From Massospora cicadina (lineage: Eukaryota > Entomophthoromycota > Entomophthoromycetes > Entomophthorales > Entomophthoraceae), in NCBI GenBank assembly GCA_022478985.1, contig JAKSZP010015880.1:122703-186702 (forward strand): a stretch of DNA of 64,000 nucleotides, in the 5' to 3' direction. The position numbers and the translations under genes are program-made. The notes under the pieces were generated by a model. It made no database searches. It was not told the DNA's origin and saw only the letters and a program-made list of their open reading frames with translations. Below are positions 53,921 through 64,000 of the stretch, piece by piece (the stretch's first letter is position 1; every line of letters begins with the position of its first letter).

Positions 53921-56900
53921 AAAAGGGGTTTTTTACAAAGAGTCCTCTGTGATGCCATAATTATATACATTGGGGAAAGTATTTATACTTGCGTGTACAT
54001 TGACATATTGCTGACCATCTGCCAATTTTTTGGCAGCCTTGGGATATGTAACAGCCTCTGTAATTAGAAATTTTAAGCTTTTAAAGTCTAAAGAGGGGCA
54101 GCAATTCCTTTTTAAATTATTAATTGCTAAACATGTCAGTTGAAATTTTATCTTTATTCTGACCATCTAATTTAATAGTATAATAATTAGACATATTGTT
54201 ATGGGGTTCTCAGAAGGAGGTTTTCCATAGTTTAAGTAATTAATCTCTATATCTGACCGTTTCTCAACAGTTATTTTACTCTTTAAAAAAATCTTTCTAC
54301 TTCTATTTATAACTTTGTCATCAGATTGGTGCCACATCTTTAGAAGATTCACAGTTGACCAAATAATATATAAATTACTAAATTTATAAAATGATCTAGA
54401 AAAAAGATCTATAATTAAGTTAATACTAAATATCTTCTAAATATATTATGTTACAATTTATATATGTATTAATTTTTCTATAGCAACAGACTAACCTTAG
54501 CCTCCATAAATTTAAGTTAAAATAATAATGAGTAGTGAAATCTTTTAAATAAAAAAAGAAGCTTTATTTTAGCTATATCTGTAACAAACAGAAACATCCC
54601 AGTTCCTGATAACCATCTTATTTTAGATTTGGTGCCAATTTATGACACTGAGATAAGTCTGATGCAAGGTTGGACTCTTAAGCTAAGTGTTAATGCCTTA
54701 TGCAACTAATAAATTTACCTTTGAACTAGGAAACTTTAAAGCAAAGGAAAAGATGAAACAGGTATGTGAGGCTGCAAACCCTGAAATCAAGCTTAATTTA
54801 TTTATCATTGTATAAAATTGTCCTGAATGAACAGAATCCTGATAATTTGGCGCTGTGAGTACACCAAGGAAAAAAAACAGAGTAATTGGGGGGACCAAGC
54901 CCTAAAACCCTGAGCTTTTGTTGATGTGACAAAAAATAGATGTGCTGCGGAACACCAGGTAAGAAAAGGTTAGGGTGGCCTTGAGAGCCACAAGAGAACC
55001 CCACACTAGGATAGTAACTGAGAGAATTCAAACAAAATAAAGAAATTGTGAGGTCCTGGCCTTTAAAATTGCCCTTTCAGGGAGCCTCTCCCATATCATT
55101 CTTTAGGCTCATAAGAGCTTTAAGAATGGCTCAGGAGGGGTACAGCGCTGCGCCAAGCCCAACCTCAGTTGAAAATCCCCAAAAGCATTTTGACTCAGGA
55201 TTCATAAATTTGAACCTAAGTTAAAGTGTAATGATTGGTTCAACCTGACTGTTATAATATCAAACATACCAATATATGTAGTTTCAAACTAGCAGGTCAT
55301 TATTTTGTTTTATATACTAAACCTGATATAAGATTAAGCTTAAAAATGAAACTTTTTTTACATAGTTATAGTTAAATCATATTACATTTAGTTTCATATT
55401 ATTCTCAAATTAACTTTATGACATCCTGTTTATTATCTAGTATGATAAAGAAAGAAAATACAGAAAACATAGAGAAATCCTAACTTCTTAACTATAGATG
55501 TCTAGCAAGTAACAGCTAAGAGAGTCAGCCGTTGGTTAGCTTGATTGCTATAGATAGTGGTCATAGCATTTTTGGGCTAACATGTGACAAGATATAGACT
55601 GCCTCACATTTCTTACTACGTATACTTACTCAAAAAAACTTGTTTCATAAGATCAAAACAATATTATACTACTTTATTTGCCTTAGTAAAGATACAAGAA
55701 GAGTTTTCTAATTAAGTGATTATGTTTTAAAAATACTTTACAACTTCTAGTAACACCATAGCAAAACATAAATGTCTAGTTATAATTTATAAGTTTACAT
55801 TACAAACTAGTCCTATAAATTATATCTTATAGTGTTTTACAGTTAACTTCAGAGGATCACAATGTTAATTTTATGCTTGTTACCCAAATATTAAGTAGCA
55901 GATATGGTTGAAGTCTATATATCCAGATGTATAGACTTCAACCATATCTGCTACTTAATATTTCCACTGGCTGTTGCTGTAACAGCCTTCATTAACTAAA
56001 TTGCACATCCTCATGTTCATGTCTATGCTCCTATATAAGCCTTCTTACTGGGATTCCATCCTATATCACTAGTGTCATGGCTGTTGCTATCACTTTGGGG
56101 TTCTGACTATTTTATAGTTTTTAATACCACCTAACTGATTATCAATGGCAGATGGGATAGTAAATAATAAACTCTTTGTTGTTTTGGGTTCAGTTGTAGG
56201 TGATTAATCTAGAAAGTTACCTTTATAAGCCCCTAGTTTTTTATTAGATAATTTAGTAGACTAATTCAATGTAATGTATCATCTTTATTTTTTTCTTTGT
56301 TTAGGGGTTAAAAAAGAAGGTATCTCAATTTGACAAAATATCTTTTATAGCTAGACCAAAGTTTTAAACTTTTAGCTGTCTTTCTGCAGCCCTTGGCTAA
56401 GTTGTATACAGATTAACTAAAACTGAAGTTGCCATGATTTAGCTTTTTGCTTGATCCACTAAGCCTTTATCATTCCCAAATACTTATTCACTTTATATTG
56501 AACCTAGGATCATACTTTAATACATCTCCTGGATGGCTATCTCCTTAGGATATGTTCCCTCTTGGTTAGTGAAGGACCTTATTGTAATATTAGTCTGGAC
56601 TTCTTTAGGCACTTAACTATAAAGTATAGTTTAAAATCCTACTGGTACTGATTATAATAAACAGAGCGTTGTATATAATTGGTATCCAAAAATTAATTTA
56701 ATGGGATATTCTGCCTACAAAAATCATCCACCAAGAATTTTTAGCAGCAAACATCTATTGTGATGCCTTTCACTTAGTATAGTTATTTATTAATTCACAT
56801 TGTACAAACAAGAGGTTTGTATAGTTTAATTATATATACCATGATTATTGTTATAAATGTATGCCTCACCACTTAGTATCCTTTTTATTTCATTTGCAAG

Positions 56901-58500
56901 AGGAACAGCGGAATAATCTTGCAGTACTGAGATATTATTTAGAGAACAGAAGGCTATTCTGGGCCTTTTAGCCTTGCTTCTCTGAAATTTTACCAGCTTA
57001 CATCTTCAAACAATGTGGTATTTCTTGAAGTTGACACACCTCTATAAACTATCAAATCGGCTAATCACTTACTACTTACTTAAATGATTAACTTATCAAT
57101 TAGCCAAATGACCACCAACTGCTTGGTAAAACCATTTAAACTATCGAATCAACCAAATATCAAACTGCTCAGCTATAACAATATACTGATTACCATTAAA
57201 AATATATAAAGTTCTCACTTCTTACGTATGAAAGTTTTTTCTTACTATGAAAATTAAAAAAATGGTGGAATATTGTACTATCATCTTACCTTAGTAACTG
57301 TGCGAATTTTCATCAATAGGTTATGTCAGGAAGTGTGTTAAATGAAGGATGCAAGGTTCTAAAACAAGTTTGTGAGTTAAAGAAAAGCAATTAAAACTGT
57401 GGTGACGCTGAACTTCGAGCTTTTGTAAACACGCTTTTGTAAACAATTCCTTATAAACCATAACCAGAGATCAAAAGTATTAGGTTTAACGTCACTGGTG
57501 ACTCAAATAAATTCTTCAGCGCTACTAAAATGTTTTAACCACGTGTTCATTATTTTGCTACGTAATCGCAGCTGGTTACCGGTTTAGTTTTATAATCCGA
57601 CTTTATAGGGTAGTGTCATATAGGCTATCGCAACAGCTAAATGGTGCCAAATCTACAATTCATATGTACTTTACTGATCTTAATGCCAAGATGAGGTTAA
57701 AGATTGATAATTATGATGTGATGTTTAGTCTCCGATTAAATTTTATCTTCCAATGTAAGTTTTGGTTATTCAGTTAGTAGTTCTTTTTAAATGAAATTTA
57801 AGTACTGCTCGAATTTTTAAACTAAAACTTGCTTGCTCATTTTCCACGAAAGCTCAGCCTATCTAGACATAGTACGTATCCACTTTAAAAATTTGTACGA
57901 CAGGTAAAGATTTTTATGAGTTTTTTTCAAGTTAATATGGATTTGTTGCACCACATTTAAAAGGCGGTGAGAAGCCTAGAAGATTTAATGATTTTCACAA
58001 CCTAAAATCACAGCCAAATTTGAGTTTGATGAGGTGGAAACATATACCTTGAAGATGCAGTGGCGGCTCATTTTGAGTTGGGCACCACTAAGGCTAAAAA
58101 CATACCTTGAACCGCTCTTGCCCTAAAATCATAAAGCTGATTACCAAAATTTCATATTTCTATTAGTTAATCTGCTTTATCAAAAACGAGATTACATTAG
58201 TTAGATACAGATTTAATTTCAATGCACTTTCTGAGTAAATTATTAAATAGGGGGTTTATCTAAACTTGCTAAAGTAATAGTAAACCTTATACGAATTCAT
58301 TTATCATGCGCAATTCGTAACTTTCTTTATCTCCACCAATCATATTTGATAGAATGATACCACAATATGCCACCTGGGTTTTCGTTTAGACCCCGATTAA
58401 ATGCACATCATAAAAATTGAACCCCTGAATCTGAAATTTGTTTTCGTGATATTCCATCAAACACAATCAACGGCAAACTAACCGTTATCCTTTTAGTCTA
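53921..58500. other. AT-rich intergenic region without recognised genes
   Basis: About 4.6 kb upstream of the kinase gene. Stop codons are dense in all frames. One possible plus-strand primer site (TGGCGCTGTGAGTACACC, 54,848-54,865) hints at an old LTR before it. The only strong structure is the inverted repeat at 55,886-55,963. The kinase promoter should lie in the last few hundred bases, but I see no diagnostic element. Confidence 0.5.
55886..55963. repeat. Perfect 33-bp inverted repeat with 12-nt loop
   Basis: Left arm 55,886-55,918 and right arm 55,931-55,963 are perfect reverse complements (AAATATTAAGTAGCAGATAT... against ...ATATCTGCTACTTAATATTT). The loop is ATATCCAGATGT. Transcribed from either strand it would fold into a 33-bp uninterrupted duplex. 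No flanking target duplication is evident. Confidence 0.9.
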
Positions 58501-58676
58501 CTAGGTGAGTACATTTCGTGCGTGTTTGCCAAAAACCCTCAACTGCATTTTAATTTCATTAGCTTTTTTGCTTCATTTGATATTATTGATTCATTTATTT
58601 AATTCTGCTACCTTAAATTTCCGCGTTGTTTTCCTTGTCTCTTTGGAGCCGCTTGACATTTATTTAGCTTTATTAA

Positions 58677-60989
<2,313 letters not shown>

Positions 60990-63900
60990 TTAAATTTAAA
61001 CCCACAAATTGGTTACGACCTCTTCAAAGCCGACGTTGACCTACCGCTGCATTGGGATGGCGGGTAATTTCACCCATTGATTCGTAAACTGACTTTGCTT
61101 TTAGAAGTTGATACCGGATCACTTGAACTAAAGCAGGCCAATAGCGTTTATCATTGGTGCTAAGCTGGAAGCGTGTCGGCTATTTGGATTTACTTTTCGC
61201 GATCCCCACATCCATTTTCTCTCGCATACCAGTATCTTGTATAAATTTCGACCTTTAAGAGATGTCACTTAGTATCGTAATTGGTTATTCGAAAATTTGT
61301 TCTTGATTTGGAATCGGACCTCTACCTAAGGCCATCTGTTTAAGGATATAAACCTTTATTGTGCGGTTGTATCTATTCAATTACGATCTATGTTCACTTA
61401 GATTGAGTTTTTTTGATGCTGCGTGCTTCTTTTTCAATTTGTTTCAGTGTGCGATAATCAAAAACAGCTTAATTGACGATGGATCTAACACTTATCTCTT
61501 TGGGTTAGTAAAGTTCCATTCCACAGTGATCCTTTTCAAATTCCCGTTGAGATATCGTTCTGAAGTTTGGGCATGTGTTTTTACTTTACTTAAAAGCTAT
61601 GTCAAGGTATATAATTAAAGTGCAATTAGGATGGCTATTGTTCAAGGCAACCAGATCAGCGGTACTGGATCGTACCCAGGTAAATCCATCGCTAACTTGT
61701 TTGCCGGACCTACCTTTTTAACCTAACTGTAGCCTGGTAGGAGAATGTTTAGTGGCGTGTGGACACTAGGTTAATACTTTCACTTAGTAAGTTTATATGA
61801 ATCTAAATCTTGTCTTACACTTCTGACCCAAGTCGATTAGTTATGCTTGGCTCAACACTCTCACTAATCTTCGTAGCTACCTACTTCTCTGTTAGCTTTG
61901 CTTCTAGGCCTTAGGGCCTCACTAGATTATAGCCTCGCTTTTGGTCCCGTACAAAGCCCCAAAGCTCTGGCTTCGTTCCTTTATAGATCAACTTAATCTT
62001 TCTTTGGATGAACCTGTAACGCCAATTTATTGTCAACTTTGTATTAACTTTAGTGCTCTCAGTCGATTAAAATGTTTGCCTATTTGCACAACCTTTGGAT
62101 GGTTTCCTAGGAAAGTTTGAAATAGTTTACAGCTTTGAACATCTCACTACCTTTAGATTTATGCCACAAACGTAATCTAGTTTAGATCTAAAACAAAGTA
62201 ATTTACCCAGAAATGGTCCCCTGGGTGGCTTAACTTCCGCGCAGCTCAGTGAAGTTTTGATTTGATTGTAAAACATGCCGTCGCCTTTGGATGCCTAAGC
62301 CTAACAATCAAAATTTAAACTTGGGCTGTAAGCGCTATTGGGTTTATAATTAAAAACTTATTTCGAGTGGTTGATCGGATCAAAAGCTAACTGAGTACAT
62401 TTTAAATTGAACTGATTCATAAGTTGCTACATTAAAGTTTTCCATCGAAGCTAAAATTTCTAACTCTACCAGCAGTAAGTCCACCCTGTTACGTTTGTGA
62501 AAAAAGAAACCATAGCAAGATATCATTTTATATCATCTTTTAATGGCGAGTTTGATGGCTACCAGATATTGCTAGGCTAAAGAACATTGTAACCTGGAAG
62601 ATTTCTTTGATTCTTAACACCGATAAGTGATTTTACTTTAGTTTGCAGTTCAATCAGTTTTGAATAGATGACTTCTTAAAAAGGTGATGAGGCTGATCAA
62701 CGGTTGGGAATCAATCTTTGCATTCAAATACACTTAAGCAATAATTGCCTTTATATGCCATCGCACAGTTTGCAACAAATTCCGCTTTGTCTGTGTTATA
62801 ATTTTGGCAATATCATTACGATACACCAGAAGGGTTGCACAGGGTTATTCCCACTGAGCAATGGACGGACAATATGGGGATCGTCAGTCCTCAAAACAAT
62901 GTAAAGAATGTAATAAAATATGAAGCAATTTGCTTTGTCCACCACTTTATTTATTTTAGTATTATAGCAAAACTCTTTATGCTCTACATCTTACTACCTC
63001 TTAGAAACCTTCTTTCTCAATCTTCTCATCTTGCTTACATATCATCGACTTTGGTCAGTACTAATCCTTTTGCTTAGACTATTCTTTACCACCATATCCT
63101 CATGGGTTATCCTTGTAACTGTGAGGTTCAGCAGGGTCTACAATTCTTAAATCCACTATTGCCTTCATTTGAGGCATTCTACTGAATATTCATCCTGAAT
63201 CAACATCACCTTGTCACTCTATCTGGAGGCAATCTAATAACTATCCTTCCTGGGCTCAGTATTGCCTTATATCAAGCACTCAAATATTCATACATTAGTA
63301 AATTGTTGGTGACAAATTTTAGCCAATCTGCCATGCTATTTGGGGCTTATAGTACAGTCATAAAATATCAACAGGATGCTTAAGGTTTCTAACTGATTAC
63401 TTCAAAAAAGGCTAAATACTACTTTAGTAATACTTATATATCTTTTAACAAAACTGGAAAATAGATCTATCACAAAAGGCCTAGATTGGAGAAGAAAAAT
63501 TTCTATTGACACAACCTGCACTTTTCCACAAAGTATTTTACAATGAAAATTAAAATTTGTGCTATTTGTTGCTCAAACATCCACCATATTCTCCATATCT
63601 GGCTCCTCTGACTTTTGCCACTTTCTTAAACTCAAGAACTTAATCTAAGGTGAGTAATTTCTTGAAAGTAAGAGGTGGTTGCAACTTTACAGGAGTAATT
63701 TTGCAGATCTAAATAACTACAGAGGTAGGATAATGGCATCATAGCATTTCTGGAACATGTATAATAGTCTTTAGGGAGATTTTATTGTAAATAAAATCAT
63801 TTTGAAATAAATAAATTTGGGGTTTCATTGTAAGGCCAAAAACTTTACAAACCATCCTTTATTAAATCATAGATAAGGATATTGTATAAACTCATAAATT

Positions 63901-64000
63901 AGTGCATATTAAAGATTGTCTTGTTGACAAATGTCTTGTTAATAAAGCATGCATAAATCCTTAGACTTTCCTAATAAAAATGGATTATTACAAGCTCATC
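60990..64000. other. Downstream intergenic region, nothing recognised
   Basis: No repeat partner, RNA gene or domain was found. Two hints: ~61,020-61,160 could be two short spliced pieces (KPTLTYRCIGMA, intron 61,065-61,105, EVDTGSLELKQANSVYHWC), and 61,632-61,680 reads MAIVQGNQISGTGSYP before a GT. Neither continues into anything recognisable. Composition becomes more AT-rich after ~62,400. Confidence 0.4.

Noticed and set aside
61020..61160. Extra exons of the kinase beyond 60,989
   Set aside because: Polo box 2 is complete and ends in TAA at 60,987-60,989. The downstream pair of open pieces joins in frame but matches no kinase region and lacks a linking exon.

Overview
The window looks like a repeat-rich eukaryotic nuclear genome with a single recognisable host gene. 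That gene (58,677-60,989) is a Polo-like kinase split by eleven introns. Ten of them are only 31-40 bp long, with GT...AG ends and CTAAC/CTAAT-like branch sites close to the acceptor. Such tight introns, together with the types of LINE and chromodomain Ty3 elements present, suggest an early-diverging fungus or a related unicellular opisthokont/protist. I cannot name the taxon. The kinase gene is visibly more GC-rich than its AT-rich surroundings.

Almost everything from 1 to ~54,000 is made of transposable elements, mostly on the minus strand, broken by stops and frameshifts and nested in each other. (i) Two full-length LINEs of nearly identical size (1,590-6,816 and 38,860-44,085, ~5.23 kb), both with target-site duplications, carry ORF1 with a zinc knuckle and ORF2 with endonuclease and reverse transcriptase. 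(ii) A family of ~1.9-kb elements codes only for an ORF1-like protein (11,096-11,994; ~16,165-18,000; ~28,030-29,990; 32,008-33,894). (iii) Two tRNA-derived SINE types are present (20,281-20,606 and 30,259-30,587; 1,220-1,512). Classes i-iii end in related 3' tails, which suggests the LINE moves them all. (iv) Ty3-type LTR elements occupy ~18,330-25,240, ~27,450-35,090, 47,151-53,920 (with chromodomain), a plus-strand remnant at ~25,940-27,100, and an element with LTR 8,421-9,049. (v) A miniature LTR element has ~945-bp LTRs and a 182-bp interior (9,243-12,232). (vi) Copia-like remnants lie at 12,233-15,120, with a related LTR at 36,985-37,470. (vii) Five tiny 20-50 bp inserts end in oligo(A) and carry target-site duplications.

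From ~53,920 to 58,500 the sequence is AT-rich and without genes, apart from a perfect 33-bp inverted repeat at 55,886-55,963. The kinase gene follows, then ~3 kb (60,990-64,000) in which I recognise nothing. The nesting gives a relative history: SINE, ORF1-only and LINE copies are inserted inside older LTR elements, and paralogous LTRs preserve at least one empty site.
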